This document shows, one piece after another, positions 1 to 8,828 of a stretch of DNA of 64,000 bases. Within the stretch, counting starts at the first letter, position 1. The number at the start of each line of letters is the position of its first letter. The notes under the pieces were generated by a model that did not search any database, was not told the origin of the DNA, and was given only the letters and a program-made list of their open reading frames with translations. The DNA comes from Aureimonas psammosilenae (lineage in GTDB: Bacteria; Pseudomonadota; Alphaproteobacteria; Rhizobiales; Rhizobiaceae). The DNA lies in assembly GCF_009176975.1 (NCBI RefSeq), contig NZ_WEZG01000002.1, positions 62,001-126,000 on the forward strand, given 5' to 3'. The translations under genes and the position numbers were made by a program.

Positions 1-567
1 GCCATTGGTTTCGTATCCGAACAAGCGGCAGCGAAGGATGCCGGCGCTCGCCAACTCCACGAACTGCTTGGCGGCAAGCTCGGTGTCTTCCATCGCGAGC
101 GTTCCAACCGCGACCGCTGCGTCAAAATAGCTTGAGAGAAGGCCGATCGCGCGTTTGGGACCGCTCTCGTAGAAGGAAGCGCCGAGTTCCGGCATCCGCT
201 CCACCACGCTGATCACGGTGCGTTGCGCGCGCACGACCTCCGTGGAGGACATTTTGGTGGCGAGCTTGATGCCGTAGATCCGCAGCGTTTCGGCCGGCCG
301 GCTGGGATCGGCCAGAATGCCGATGACCTCGTTCATGTAGCGCTCGCGTTCCTCGGCGATCAGTGCGGTGAAGAGCTCTTCCTTGGAGCGGAAATAAACG
401 TAGAGGGTGGATTTCGAAACGCCGGCCGCCCGCACCACGTCGTCCATCGAAGCCGCGTCGAAGCCCATCGAAACGAAGACCTTCTGCGCGCCAGACAGGA
501 TTTGCCGGCGCTTGACGGGGTTCTCGCCCGCTGCGGTTCGCTCGCTCCGTTCAAGCGTCTGACTCAT
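1..567 (-). CDS. TetR/AcrR-family transcriptional regulator (3' end outside window)
   Basis: Reading leftward from an ATG at 565-567, 189 codons are open up to the window edge, so the C-terminus is missing. Residues about 18-65 form a TetR helix-turn-helix, with the recognition stretch AAGVSKSTLYVYF followed by RSKEELF. The rest is a helical ligand-binding domain with no substrate-specific signature that I recognise. The gene is divergent from an EmrA/EmrB-type efflux pair. The 147-bp gap holds a near-perfect palindrome at 691-711, the expected arrangement for a local repressor of the pump that is relieved by a pump substrate. Family call is firm; the regulated target is inferred from position. 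Confidence 0.93.
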   Translation of the reverse strand, partial: MSQTLERSERTAAGENPVKRRQILSGAQKVFVSMGFDAASMDDVVRAAGVSKSTLYVYFRSKEELFTALIAEERERYMNEVIGILADPSRPAETLRIYGIKLATKMSSTEVVRAQRTVISVVERMPELGASFYESGPKRAIGLLSSYFDAAVAVGTLAMEDTELAAKQFVELASAGILRCRLFGYETNG

Positions 568-656
568 GCTGCTCCGCTTTCATGCGCCGGCCCGATCTCG
601 AAAACCATGCCTCAAGGATATGCCGGAAATAGTCTGGAATGTCCGCCCACCCCTTC

Positions 657-685
657 TTGCAATGCGATAAACACTTCGCTATTTC
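657..685 (+). promoter_or_regulatory. Candidate sigma-70 promoter of the efflux operon
   Basis: TTGCAA at 657-662 and TATTTC at 680-685 are 17 bp apart, a usable though weak -35/-10 pair. Transcription would begin near 692, inside the palindrome at 691-711, so a repressor bound there would block initiation. This is pattern matching only. Confidence 0.4.
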
Positions 686-690
686 AAGAT

Positions 691-711
691 CGAACTGAAC
701 GGTTCGGTTCG
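691..711. promoter_or_regulatory. Palindromic operator, probably for the divergent TetR
   Basis: A 21-bp dyad centred on 701 with 9 of 10 arm pairs matching (arms CGAACTGAAC and GGTTCGGTTCG). It lies just upstream of the efflux adaptor start codon and between divergent genes. Size, symmetry and position are typical of TetR operators. Confidence 0.7.
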
Positions 712-714
712 AAT

Positions 715-2007
715 ATGGACATGGACGCGATGTACGACAAGCCTTCGAGCGAGCTTGGGGGAACGGCCGGCGGAAACGCCGCCGAGGCGAAAGCGCCGGT
801 TCCCGCATCCGAAGCCCCGCAAACCCCATCGCAGCCCGTCACCGCAGCCCCCTCGGCTCCTCCGACCGGCGCGCCGGCCGCGCCGCGCAAGAAGGGCATC
901 AAGCGCTTCGTCGTGCCACTTTTGGCCCTTGCTGCCATTGGTGGCGGGGCGTGGTACGGGCACTATTACTGGGTCGAGGGCCGGTTCCTCGTGTCCACGG
1001 ACGACGCCTATGTGGGCGCCGACATGGCGATCCTTTCGCCGAAGATTTCGGGCTATGTCCGCGCAGTCCCGGTTGAAGAGAACCAGTTGGTGAAGGCCGG
1101 CGATCCCCTCGTGGAGATCGACGACGGCGATTACCGGCTGGCGCTCCAGTCGGCGGAAGCCAAGATCGCGACGAAACAAGCCGCGATCGAGCGGATCGGC
1201 TCGCAGCGCAAGGCCTCGGAAGCCTCCGTCGCCGAGGCTGAGGCCTCCAAGGATGCGGCCGCGACGGCGCTCGCCAAGGCGGTGCTGGACCTGACGCGCG
1301 CTTCCAACCTGACGCGCACGGGCGCCGGCACCACGGCCCAGCAGGACACGGCGCAAAGCGCCCGCGACAGCGCCAACGCCTCGCTGGCCGGCGCGGTCGC
1401 GGCAGTGGATGCCGCGCGCGCCAATGTCCTGATCTTCGATGCGCAACAGAAGGAAGCCGCGCAGGAGCTTCGCGAGCTTCAGGTCGATCGCGATCAGGCG
1501 GCGCGGGATCTCTCCTTCACCACCTTGCGCGCGCCCTATGACGGCGTCGTCGGCAACAAGTCGGTGCAGCCGGGCGACTATGTTGCGCCGGGCCGGCGTC
1601 TCGCCGCCGTCGTGCCGGTGGACAAGGTCTATGTGGACGCGAACTTCAAGGAAACGCAGCTCGCCGAGATCGTCCCCGGCCAGAAGGTGGATGTCGAGAT
1701 CGACGCCATTCCGGGCCGCCATTTCGAGGGCACGGTGCAGAGCGTGTCGCCGGCTTCCGGCTCTGTCTTCTCGCTTCTGCCGACCGACAACGCCACGGGC
1801 AACTTCACCAAGGTCATCCAGCGCGTTCCGGTGCGGATCGAAATCAATGATGCGGGCGAACTCGCCGGCCGTCTTCGTCCCGGCCTGTCCTCGGTGGTGG
1901 CGGTGGATATCCGCACCACGCCGGATGCCGCCCATGCCTTGTCGGTGACCGGCCAGAAGCCCGACGCGGCGGTGATCACTGCCACCCAATCCGGCTCGGG
2001 ACGCTGA
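715..2007 (+). CDS. emrA: HlyD-family membrane fusion protein (EmrA-like)
   Basis: Periplasmic adaptor that would couple the inner-membrane transporter encoded next to it to an outer-membrane channel. The ATG at 715 gives 430 residues. The frame is open for 164 more codons upstream, but that stretch crosses the operator and the tetR gene, so it is rejected. Residues 1-57 are Pro/Ala-rich and cytoplasmic, RKKGIKR precedes one membrane segment at about 65-86, and STDDAYVGAD follows, the EmrA/HlyD biotinyl-lipoyl start. A long alpha-helical hairpin and a C-terminal beta-barrel (QPGDYVAPGRRL, VDANFKETQL) complete the fold. emrB follows 34 bp downstream. Substrates cannot be read from sequence. 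Confidence 0.93.
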   Translation: MDMDAMYDKPSSELGGTAGGNAAEAKAPVPASEAPQTPSQPVTAAPSAPPTGAPAAPRKKGIKRFVVPLLALAAIGGGAWYGHYYWVEGRFLVSTDDAYVGADMAILSPKISGYVRAVPVEENQLVKAGDPLVEIDDGDYRLALQSAEAKIATKQAAIERIGSQRKASEASVAEAEASKDAAATALAKAVLDLTRASNLTRTGAGTTAQQDTAQSARDSANASLAGAVAAVDAARANVLIFDAQQKEAAQELRELQVDRDQAARDLSFTTLRAPYDGVVGNKSVQPGDYVAPGRRLAAVVPVDKVYVDANFKETQLAEIVPGQKVDVEIDAIPGRHFEGTVQSVSPASGSVFSLLPTDNATGNFTKVIQRVPVRIEINDAGELAGRLRPGLSSVVAVDIRTTPDAAHALSVTGQKPDAAVITATQSGSGR

Positions 2008-2041
2008 CGAGCAGCTCCCGGCTCAACGGAAAGATTCCTCG

Positions 2042-3622
2042 ATGTCCGCCGTCACTGCTGCAGCGGCCGCGCCGATGCCGGCCGCCCCGGACGCCGTGCC
2101 CCTTCGCCGGATGCTGGCCTTCATGGCCATGGTCTTCGGCATGTTCATGGCGATCCTCGACATCCAGATCGTCTCGGCCTCCTTGTCGGAAATCCAGGCG
2201 GGCCTTGCCGCGTCGGGCGACGAGATTTCCTGGGTGCAGACCTCGTATCTGATCGCCGAGGTCATCATGATTCCCTTGTCCGGGTTTCTGGCCCGGATGC
2301 TGTCGACGCGCGTTCTGTTCTCGGTGGCGGCGGCGGGCTTCACCATCTCCTCGGCGCTGTGCGCGACGGCCACCAATATCGACCAGATGATCCTCTACCG
2401 CGCCATCCAGGGCTTCATCGGCGGCGGCATGATCCCGAGCGTCTTCGCGGCGGCCTTCACGATCTTCCCGCCATCCAAGCGCGCCATGGTCTCGCCGATG
2501 ATCGGCCTCGTGGCGACGCTCGCGCCCACCATCGGCCCGACCGTCGGCGGCTATCTCAGCCACGCCTTGTCCTGGCACTGGCTGTTTCTCGTCAACGTGC
2601 CGCCCGGCATCCTGGTGACGATCGCGGTCTGGAATCTCGTCGATTTCGACAAGCCGAATCTCAAGCTCTTCGACAGCTTCGACTGGTTCGGTCTCCTCGG
2701 TCTCGCCGCCTTTCTCGGCGCTCTCGAATACGTTCTGGAAGAAGGCCCGTTGAACGACTGGTTCGAGGACGAGGCGGTGCTGATCTGCGCCGTGGTCTCG
2801 GCGGTCGGCGGGTTCCTGTTCTTCTGGCGGGCTTTCACCGCCAAAGAGCCGATCGTCGACCTGACCGCCTTCGCCAATCGCAACTTCGCCTTCGGCTCCC
2901 TTTTCTCCTTCGTGATGGGCATCGGCCTTTACGGGCTGACCTACCTCTACCCCGTTTATCTCGGGCAGATCCGGGGCTACGATTCCCTGATGATCGGCGA
3001 GACGATGTTCGTGTCGGGCCTCGCCATGTTCGTCACCGCGCCGATCGCCGGCAAGCTGACGACGAAGCTCGATCCGCGCGTGATGATGTCGATCGGCTTC
3101 ACGTCCTTCGCGCTCGGCACGTGGCTGATGTCGAGCCTCACCCACGACTGGGATTTTCAGGAACTCCTCGTGCCGCAGATCCTGCGCGGCTTCGGCCTGA
3201 TGATGGCGATGGTGCCGATCAACAACGTCGCGCTCGGCACGTTGTCGCCGCAGAAGATGAAGGGCGCGTCCGGCCTTTACAACCTGACGCGCAATCTCGG
3301 CGGTGCGGTCGGTCTCGCGCTGATCAACACGATCCTCACCGACCGCAAGGCGCTGCACTTCGAGCGTTTGGCCGAGCATGTGCGCTGGGGCAGCCAGATC
3401 GCCGAAGAGCGCATGGCCGACATGGCCTCTTCCATGACGGCCAACGGCTTGAACGGCGACATGACGGCGATCTCGCAGATGGCCGGCCTTTTGCGCCGGG
3501 AAGCCGCCGTGATGTCCTTCGGCGACGTGTTCCTTGTGCTGACCGTCCTGTTCCTGGCCCTTGTCGGCATGTCCGCCCTGATCGCCAAGCCCAATTCCGG
3601 CGTGAAGGCCGACGCGCACTGA
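2042..3622 (+). CDS. emrB: DHA2-family MFS multidrug transporter (EmrB-like)
   Basis: Drug/proton antiporter of 526 residues, the length and hydrophobicity of a 14-helix DHA2 member. The first helix carries MAILDIQIVSASLSEIQ, the family's acidic membrane motif, followed by ISWVQTSYLIAEVIMIPLSGFLAR. The antiporter motif C region GLVATLAPTIGPTVGGYL is present. A GGAAAG ribosome site precedes the ATG at 2042. It would be co-transcribed with the adaptor upstream and controlled by the divergent TetR. The end converges on the phosphatase gene; a short GCCTCA/TGAGGC hairpin (3623-3639) spans both stop codons. Confidence 0.94.
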   Translation: MSAVTAAAAAPMPAAPDAVPLRRMLAFMAMVFGMFMAILDIQIVSASLSEIQAGLAASGDEISWVQTSYLIAEVIMIPLSGFLARMLSTRVLFSVAAAGFTISSALCATATNIDQMILYRAIQGFIGGGMIPSVFAAAFTIFPPSKRAMVSPMIGLVATLAPTIGPTVGGYLSHALSWHWLFLVNVPPGILVTIAVWNLVDFDKPNLKLFDSFDWFGLLGLAAFLGALEYVLEEGPLNDWFEDEAVLICAVVSAVGGFLFFWRAFTAKEPIVDLTAFANRNFAFGSLFSFVMGIGLYGLTYLYPVYLGQIRGYDSLMIGETMFVSGLAMFVTAPIAGKLTTKLDPRVMMSIGFTSFALGTWLMSSLTHDWDFQELLVPQILRGFGLMMAMVPINNVALGTLSPQKMKGASGLYNLTRNLGGAVGLALINTILTDRKALHFERLAEHVRWGSQIAEERMADMASSMTANGLNGDMTAISQMAGLLRREAAVMSFGDVFLVLTVLFLALVGMSALIAKPNSGVKADAH

Positions 3623-3625
3623 GCC

Positions 3626-4081
3626 TCAGGTGGTGAGGCGCTCGCGTATCCGCGCCTCGATGCGCCGCAGAAGATCGCGATAAGCGTCGATCGTCTGCGC
3701 GCGCGAACCCTCAACGGCGGACGGGTCCGGCATCGGCCAATATTCGACCTCGACCGCCTGTGCGCCGGTCAGGTCCAGCGCGATGTGGTGGGCTTCGGGC
3801 GCCAGCGTCACGATCAGGTCGAAATAGCTGTCCGCGAGTTCTTCCATGGATTGCGGCTGGTGGGGCAGGGGCTCGAAGCCCTTTTCCTTCAACACCTCCG
3901 CCACGATGGGGTCCGCATTGCCTTTATGGACGCCCGCCGACACCGTGTAGATCCGGGGAAACAAGGCACGCGTCACCGCTTCCGCCATGGGCGAGCGGAT
4001 AGCGTTCATGCCGCAAACGAACAGAACCGAGGAAGGCGGGGGGCCCGATGCGCGACTCGGCATGGTGGGACCGGCCTCCAT
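3626..4081 (-). CDS. Low-molecular-weight protein-tyrosine-phosphatase family protein
   Basis: 151 residues with an N-terminal P-loop VLFVCGMNAIRS (Cys23, Arg29) and a later MPDPSAVEG that supplies the general-acid Asp, the layout of low-molecular-weight phosphatases and arsenate-reductase relatives. The loop keeps C-x5-R-S but differs from the textbook CxGNxCRS: Met replaces Gly and Ile replaces the second Cys. It begins two bases after the UPF0262 stop and is the last gene of the hisD operon. A second ATG at 4063, preceded by GGAGG, would remove six residues. Substrate unknown. Confidence 0.88.
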   Translation of the reverse strand: MEAGPTMPSRASGPPPSSVLFVCGMNAIRSPMAEAVTRALFPRIYTVSAGVHKGNADPIVAEVLKEKGFEPLPHQPQSMEELADSYFDLIVTLAPEAHHIALDLTGAQAVEVEYWPMPDPSAVEGSRAQTIDAYRDLLRRIEARIRERLTT

Positions 4082-4083
4082 CC

Positions 4084-4572
4084 TCAGTTCCGCCTCTGAA
4101 GCACGCCGATCAGGGTGAAAAGCCGCCGCGCCGTGTCGAGATCGACCTCGATCTTGCCGGCCAGCCGCTCGCGCAGGGTCTGCGAGCCATCGTTATGGAT
4201 GCCGCGCCGGCCCATGTCGATCGCCTCGATCTGCGACGGCGTCGCCGAGCGCATCGCCTCGTAATAGCTGTCGCAGATCACGAAATAATCGCGCATCACC
4301 CGCCTCAGCGGCGCGAGCGACAGGATATGCGTGACGAGGGGCGTGTTTTCTGTGCTCGCGATCTCGAAGACGAGACGGCCGGCGTCGGTGGACAGCCGCA
4401 ACCGGTAGGGCCCTTCCGCCACGCCCACCGGCCGGAACAGGTTGTCCTCGATCAGGTCGGCGATGGCGACGGTGCGCTCGTGCTCGATATCGGGCGGGGC
4501 CGAGCCGATCGTGTGGTCGAGTTCCACCGCGATCAAGCGAGCCTGGGGATCGGGGAGCGTCGCGCCGGTCAT
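4084..4572 (-). CDS. UPF0262 family protein
   Basis: A 162-residue soluble protein matching the conserved alphaproteobacterial UPF0262 family (for example [12 protein letters not shown] near the start and the central [16 protein letters not shown]). No catalytic motif is evident and no function is established. Its ATG overlaps the hisD stop by four bases (ATGA), showing translational coupling. Its fixed place between hisD and the small phosphatase is the same in many Rhizobiales, which is the main clue to any role. Confidence 0.9.
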   Translation of the reverse strand: MTGATLPDPQARLIAVELDHTIGSAPPDIEHERTVAIADLIEDNLFRPVGVAEGPYRLRLSTDAGRLVFEIASTENTPLVTHILSLAPLRRVMRDYFVICDSYYEAMRSATPSQIEAIDMGRRGIHNDGSQTLRERLAGKIEVDLDTARRLFTLIGVLQRRN

Positions 4573-5861
4573 AGGTTCAAACGGATGGCGACGGAGCGGC
4601 CATGCGCGTCGAGCCCTTCGACGCGGGCGAGCTCGATCGCGGCGGGGCCAAGGGCGCGAAGCTGCTCGGGGCCGAGTTTCAGGATGGAGGTGCGCTTCAC
4701 GAAGTCGAGCACCGACAGGCCGGACGAGAAACGGGCCGAGCGGGCGGTCGGCAGAACGTGGTTCGAACCGCCGACATAATCGCCGATGACTTCGGGCGTA
4801 TGCCGGCCGAGAAACACCGCGCCGGCATTGCGGATCTTGGCGAAAAGCGCGTCCGGGTCGGCGACCGCGATCTCCAGATGCTCGGCGGCGATCCGGTCGG
4901 CCAAAGCCGGCGCGGCGGAGAGATCGGGCACGAGGATGATCGCCCCGAAGTCGCGCCAGCTCGCCTCAGCCGTTTCGCGGCGCGACAAGCGAAGGAGCTG
5001 CGCGTCCACCGCCTTTTCCACCGCATCGGCGAAGTCCGGGTCGTCGGTGATGAGGATGGATTGCGCGCTGGCATCGTGCTCGGCCTGCGCCAGAAGATCG
5101 GCGGCGATCCAGGCGGGGTCGTTGTCGCCGTCCGCGATCACCAGCACTTCCGACGGTCCGGCGATCATGTCGATGCCGACCGCGCCGAAGACCTGCCGCT
5201 TGGCTTCGGCGACAAAGGCGTTGCCGGGGCCGACGATCTTGGCGACGGGGGCGATCGTTTCCGTGCCGTAGGCCAGAGCCGCGACGGCCTGCGCCCCGCC
5301 GACGCGGTAGATCTCGTCGACGCCGGCGATATGGGCGGCGGCGAGAACGAGGGGGTTCAACTCGCCCGCGCGCGCCGGCACCACCATGGCGATGCGCTCG
5401 ACACCCGCCACCTTGGCCGGCACGGCGTTCATCAGAACCGAGGACGGGTAGCTCGCCGCGCCGCCGGGCACGTAGAGGCCGACCGATTCCACCGCCGTCC
5501 ACCGGCTGCCGAGAACGACGCCCAGCGCATCCGCATAGGTGTCGTCTGCCGGGCGCTGGCGCTCGTGGTGGGAGCGGATGCGCGCATGGGCAAGCTCCAG
5601 CGCTTCGCGCGTTTCCGGCGCCGTCTCGGCGAAAGCCGTCTCGATGGCGCTCGGCTGGATGCGCAGCGTTTCCGGCGTGAGGACAAGGGCGTCGAAGCGC
5701 TCGGTATAGTCGATCAGCGCTGCGTCGCCGCGCGCCCGCACGTCGGACACGATCGCGCGCACGGCCGCTTCCACGTCCGGCGACGATTCGCGCTTGGCCG
5801 CGAGCAAGTCGCGAAAGCGCGGTTCGAAATCGGCAGCGGCGGCGTCGAGCCTGACGGGCAA
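4569..5861 (-). CDS. hisD: Histidinol dehydrogenase
   Basis: Catalyses the last two steps of histidine synthesis, oxidising L-histidinol to L-histidine with 2 NAD+ and a zinc ion. Hallmarks are [26 protein letters not shown], the zinc region LAQAEHD, the catalytic pair in AAEHLEIAV and GGSNHVLPT. The best start is TTG at 5861, eight bases or so after AAGGAG, giving 430 residues, the normal family length and an N-terminus LPVRLDAAA; the frame continues upstream but into the DUF2948 gene. It sits far from hisZ, hisG and hisS (53-57 kb). DUF2948 is immediately upstream and UPF0262 overlaps the end. Confidence 0.95.
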   Translation of the reverse strand: MPVRLDAAAADFEPRFRDLLAAKRESSPDVEAAVRAIVSDVRARGDAALIDYTERFDALVLTPETLRIQPSAIETAFAETAPETREALELAHARIRSHHERQRPADDTYADALGVVLGSRWTAVESVGLYVPGGAASYPSSVLMNAVPAKVAGVERIAMVVPARAGELNPLVLAAAHIAGVDEIYRVGGAQAVAALAYGTETIAPVAKIVGPGNAFVAEAKRQVFGAVGIDMIAGPSEVLVIADGDNDPAWIAADLLAQAEHDASAQSILITDDPDFADAVEKAVDAQLLRLSRRETAEASWRDFGAIILVPDLSAAPALADRIAAEHLEIAVADPDALFAKIRNAGAVFLGRHTPEVIGDYVGGSNHVLPTARSARFSSGLSVLDFVKRTSILKLGPEQLRALGPAAIELARVEGLDAHGRSVAIRLNL

Positions 5862-5884
5862 AATGAGTTCTCCTTCGGCGCGGA

Positions 5885-6337
5885 TCAGCGGTCGGGACGG
5901 TCGTGGTCCGGCCGGTTCTCGGTCGACCAGGCCGCGTCCTCGTCCGTCAATCGCGCTTCCACGCATTCCACATCGAGCCTTATCGTGGCGTCGCCTGCGA
6001 AGACAAGCTCGATCGTGCCGGCGGGAAGATCGCCGGGGATGAAGCGGATGGCAAGAAGCGACAGGACGGCATCCGCCGCAATGCCGCTCTGGCGCGCATG
6101 GGAAACGCGGGCGAAGTCGAGGATCGATCGCCGCCGCTCGTATTCCCGCTTGCCGAACAGCCGGCGCTTCAGCGAGCGGTTGGCCTTTTCCCAGACGAAT
6201 CGGCTGACAGGCACGACGAAATGGCCGGAGCGGCCGAGGAACCGGCATTCCCCGCCATGCGTCACCGCGTCCTGGCAATAAGCGGAAACGATCTGAAGAT
6301 CGTCGGGGTCGAGGGCGTCGAGCTTGAGGCCTGTCAT
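5885..6337 (-). CDS. DUF2948 family protein
   Basis: 150-residue protein of unknown function, recognised by the start TGLKLDALDPDDLQIVSAYCQD and the arginine-rich middle RSLKRRLFGKREYERRRSILDF. DUF2948 genes usually lie directly before hisD in Rhizobiales, as here (23 bp gap). The ATG at 6337 is chosen because the family begins MTxLKLxALDxxDL. It probably heads the operon, with its promoter in the 60 bp after the polymerase gene. Confidence 0.88.
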   Translation of the reverse strand: MTGLKLDALDPDDLQIVSAYCQDAVTHGGECRFLGRSGHFVVPVSRFVWEKANRSLKRRLFGKREYERRRSILDFARVSHARQSGIAADAVLSLLAIRFIPGDLPAGTIELVFAGDATIRLDVECVEARLTDEDAAWSTENRPDHDRPDR

Positions 6338-6397
6338 TCGTCCTCTCGGCAAGGTCTGGGCGGGCTTGTCGCCGGTGAATCTAGGCGGACCTTGGAT

Positions 6398-7708
6398 TTA
6401 AGGAACCATCCTCAGCCGTGCGCCGAGCCGCAATCCGACGATGGACATGAAGGCCAGCATCCAGGTCGGATGGGCGCGCGCGAAGAGATAGCTTTCCAGA
6501 AAGGAGTTCAGAAGAACGAAGGACAGAACCATCAGGCAGAAATCGGCGAAACACTGGTTTTCCGCGCCCGGTTTGCTTCGCAGATAATCCGCGACCGGCA
6601 GAAACAGGAGAAGGAAGGAGGCGAGGCCCAGCGCCGGCCAGCCCATGGCGATGGCGATCTCCAGATAGCCGCTATGCGAGTTGACGATGCCGCGCGGGTC
6701 CCAGGACAGTTCGAACGGCCGCTCGATCCCTCGCACGACGCCGGTGCCCCAGAAGGATTCGAAGCCCCAGCCGGTCCATTGCTGCCCCTGCATGGCGTCC
6801 AAAGCGAACCGCCAAAGATCCATGCGGCCCGTGAAGGTCGTGCCCGGCAGGATGGTCTGAAGCACGGCGTCGAGAAGCGGCGACATCGCCGCGCCGAGTG
6901 TCAGAAGCGCCATGATGCAGGCGGTCGCGACGAGCATCAACGCGGGCAGGGCCCGGCCGCCCACAGTGCGTCCGCCGATCACCAGAATGGCGACGAGAGG
7001 CACGAGGCCGGCGGAGGTCTTGGAGCCGGTCTTGGCGATGAACACGGCGCTGAGAACGAGGATCGCCCAGCCGCGCCACTTCTCGCCCGAGCGCAGGAGA
7101 TAAAGGCCGGCGAAGAACAAGGCGGCCATCACCGGTGCCGCGACGTTCTTGTGGCTGTAGATGCCGCGCCACAGGCCGGCATGTTCGGGCTCGGCCCCGC
7201 TGGCGCCGTGAATGGCCGCGGCCGGGAAGACCACGAGGCCGAGATAGGACAGGCCGAGCACGGTGAGCGCGGCAAAGGAGAGGGCGAAGCGGAAGGAGCG
7301 CGCGTTCGGCGGCAGGCAGACGGCCCCCGTCGCCGTGATCATCGCCAGGATGGAGAAGACGACGGCGCGCATGGATGCGTCGGGAACAGGCGACTGCGTG
7401 GCCGAGAACACCATCCAGCCGCCGAACAACACCCAAGTCGGGCGCAGAAGCGTGAAGGCCGCACCCCGGTCGGCGAAGGTGAGGAGCCCCGCGATGGCCA
7501 GCGCCGCGAGACCGCCATAGCCGAGCTGGTTCACGACGTTGCCGCCCTCAGCGGTCGCCGCGCTTTCCACCTCGAAGGGGGTGAAGGACACGAGAAGCAG
7601 CGTCAGGATCAGCGTGGCGGCGGCGGTGCGCAGCCAAAGAACGACCCGGTCGGCCTTCCAGTCGGGGGCGAGCCCGTCAGTTCTCTTCGGGGCGGCGATA
7701 CTGCTCAT
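6398..7708 (-). CDS. O-antigen ligase/polymerase family membrane protein (Wzy/WaaL-like)
   Basis: 436 residues with about ten to twelve hydrophobic helices and one large hydrophilic loop (residues about 275-330, including GWGFESFWGTG and the following HSGYLEIAIAMGW), the layout of the Wzy_C domain. Such proteins polymerise repeat units of exopolysaccharide or ligate glycans in the periplasm. It overlaps the 3' end of the glycosyltransferase gene by 32 bp and must be co-transcribed with it. The family does not distinguish polymerase from ligase, but the neighbouring flippase and chain-length gene favour an exopolysaccharide polymerase. Confidence 0.85.
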   Translation of the reverse strand: MSSIAAPKRTDGLAPDWKADRVVLWLRTAAATLILTLLLVSFTPFEVESAATAEGGNVVNQLGYGGLAALAIAGLLTFADRGAAFTLLRPTWVLFGGWMVFSATQSPVPDASMRAVVFSILAMITATGAVCLPPNARSFRFALSFAALTVLGLSYLGLVVFPAAAIHGASGAEPEHAGLWRGIYSHKNVAAPVMAALFFAGLYLLRSGEKWRGWAILVLSAVFIAKTGSKTSAGLVPLVAILVIGGRTVGGRALPALMLVATACIMALLTLGAAMSPLLDAVLQTILPGTTFTGRMDLWRFALDAMQGQQWTGWGFESFWGTGVVRGIERPFELSWDPRGIVNSHSGYLEIAIAMGWPALGLASFLLLFLPVADYLRSKPGAENQCFADFCLMVLSFVLLNSFLESYLFARAHPTWMLAFMSIVGLRLGARLRMVP

Positions 7709-8669
7709 TCACCATTCCGAATTCCGCCATGAGGCGGCCGAGCGCGACATTCAACGGGTAAAGGCCGATCACGGCCGACCGGGTGCGCCAGCCGAGCAAA
7801 GCCGAGCGCAAGGGGGCGGCGGTCAGAAGCGCCATGCTCTTGGCAAGAGTGCCGACGCGCCCTTTGAAGTCCGGGCGCGCCCGGTGCTCGATGATGGAGG
7901 ACAGGGCACCGTTGCGAAGGCTGCGCGCCTGGAGCCAGGAAAATTCGGTGCGCCGTTCCGGCACGGTTTCGAAGGCCTCTGCTTCCTGGCACCAGGCGAA
8001 GCGATAGCCCTTGCGCCTGGCGCGCGAATAAAAGTCGCTGTCGCCGCCGCCGGTGAAGTTGAAGACGGGGTCGAGAAAAGGGCGCTCCATCGCCTGCAGA
8101 ACCTCGCGGCGGATCAGGACGTTGCCGGACGAATAAAGGATCGGCACCGGGCCGGTCCGGTCGTAATGGGGCGTGAAGACCGGATGGCGGGAACAGGCCT
8201 CGCCCTTGCCGGTCCCCTCGAACACGGGAACCTGCGGCCCGCCGACGAAATCCGCGGCGGTGATTTCCGCCGTTTCCATCAGCCGTTCCGCCCAGGTCGG
8301 CGAGGCGCATTCGTCGTCGTCGATCGACAGGATGAACCGCGCGCTTGGAAACTCGGCGAGAGCCACCGCCCAGCCGGCATTATAGGCATGGCAGTTGCCG
8401 CGCGCATGGGCGACGATGCCGAGGCCCCGGATTTGGCCCTGCTCAAGCGCTTGGGCGGCAACCGCGAGGCCCTCGCGCCCTTCGGCATGGTTTTCCACCA
8501 CCACGACGGCGAGACGGCGCGCGACGCTTTGCGCGGCGATGGAGGCGAGGGTGCGGGACAGATGCTCCGGCCGGCGAAAGGTCGGAAGCACGACCACGGC
8601 GTCCACGCTTTGCGCCGCGTCGCCGTGGCCAGCCGGCGATCTCGCTTCGATCGTGACGCCTTCCCCCAC
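7677..8669 (-). CDS. Family 2 glycosyltransferase
   Basis: 330-residue cytoplasmic enzyme with the GT-A fold: VDAVVVLPTFRRPEHLSRTLASI at the nucleotide-binding start, the metal-binding FILSIDDDE, and an acceptor-side FNFTGGGDSDFYSRARRKG. It would add one sugar from a nucleotide donor to the lipid-linked repeat unit. The start is GTG at 8669 behind AAAGGAAAG. It is divergent from the GT4-like gene (159 bp gap holding both promoters) and overlaps the polymerase gene. Donor and acceptor are unknown. Confidence 0.88.
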   Translation of the reverse strand: MGEGVTIEARSPAGHGDAAQSVDAVVVLPTFRRPEHLSRTLASIAAQSVARRLAVVVVENHAEGREGLAVAAQALEQGQIRGLGIVAHARGNCHAYNAGWAVALAEFPSARFILSIDDDECASPTWAERLMETAEITAADFVGGPQVPVFEGTGKGEACSRHPVFTPHYDRTGPVPILYSSGNVLIRREVLQAMERPFLDPVFNFTGGGDSDFYSRARRKGYRFAWCQEAEAFETVPERRTEFSWLQARSLRNGALSSIIEHRARPDFKGRVGTLAKSMALLTAAPLRSALLGWRTRSAVIGLYPLNVALGRLMAEFGMVNEQYRRPEEN

Positions 8670-8828
8670 GCGGCTTTCCTTTCAGCATCGCTTTTGAGGG
8701 ATGAAGCCACGAAAGAATGAACAAAGCCGAAAGTCCGTTAGCGAACAGCAACCATTCCGCTTAGCTGGGGCGAAAGAACTCTCTGTCATAACCGTGCAGC
8801 ATAAGCCCAGATCAAGAAAGGCTTTTCC

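Noticed and set aside
223-714. In-frame upstream extension of the efflux adaptor gene
   Set aside because: It covers the tetR gene on the other strand and the operator and lacks a ribosome site; the protein family starts near 715.
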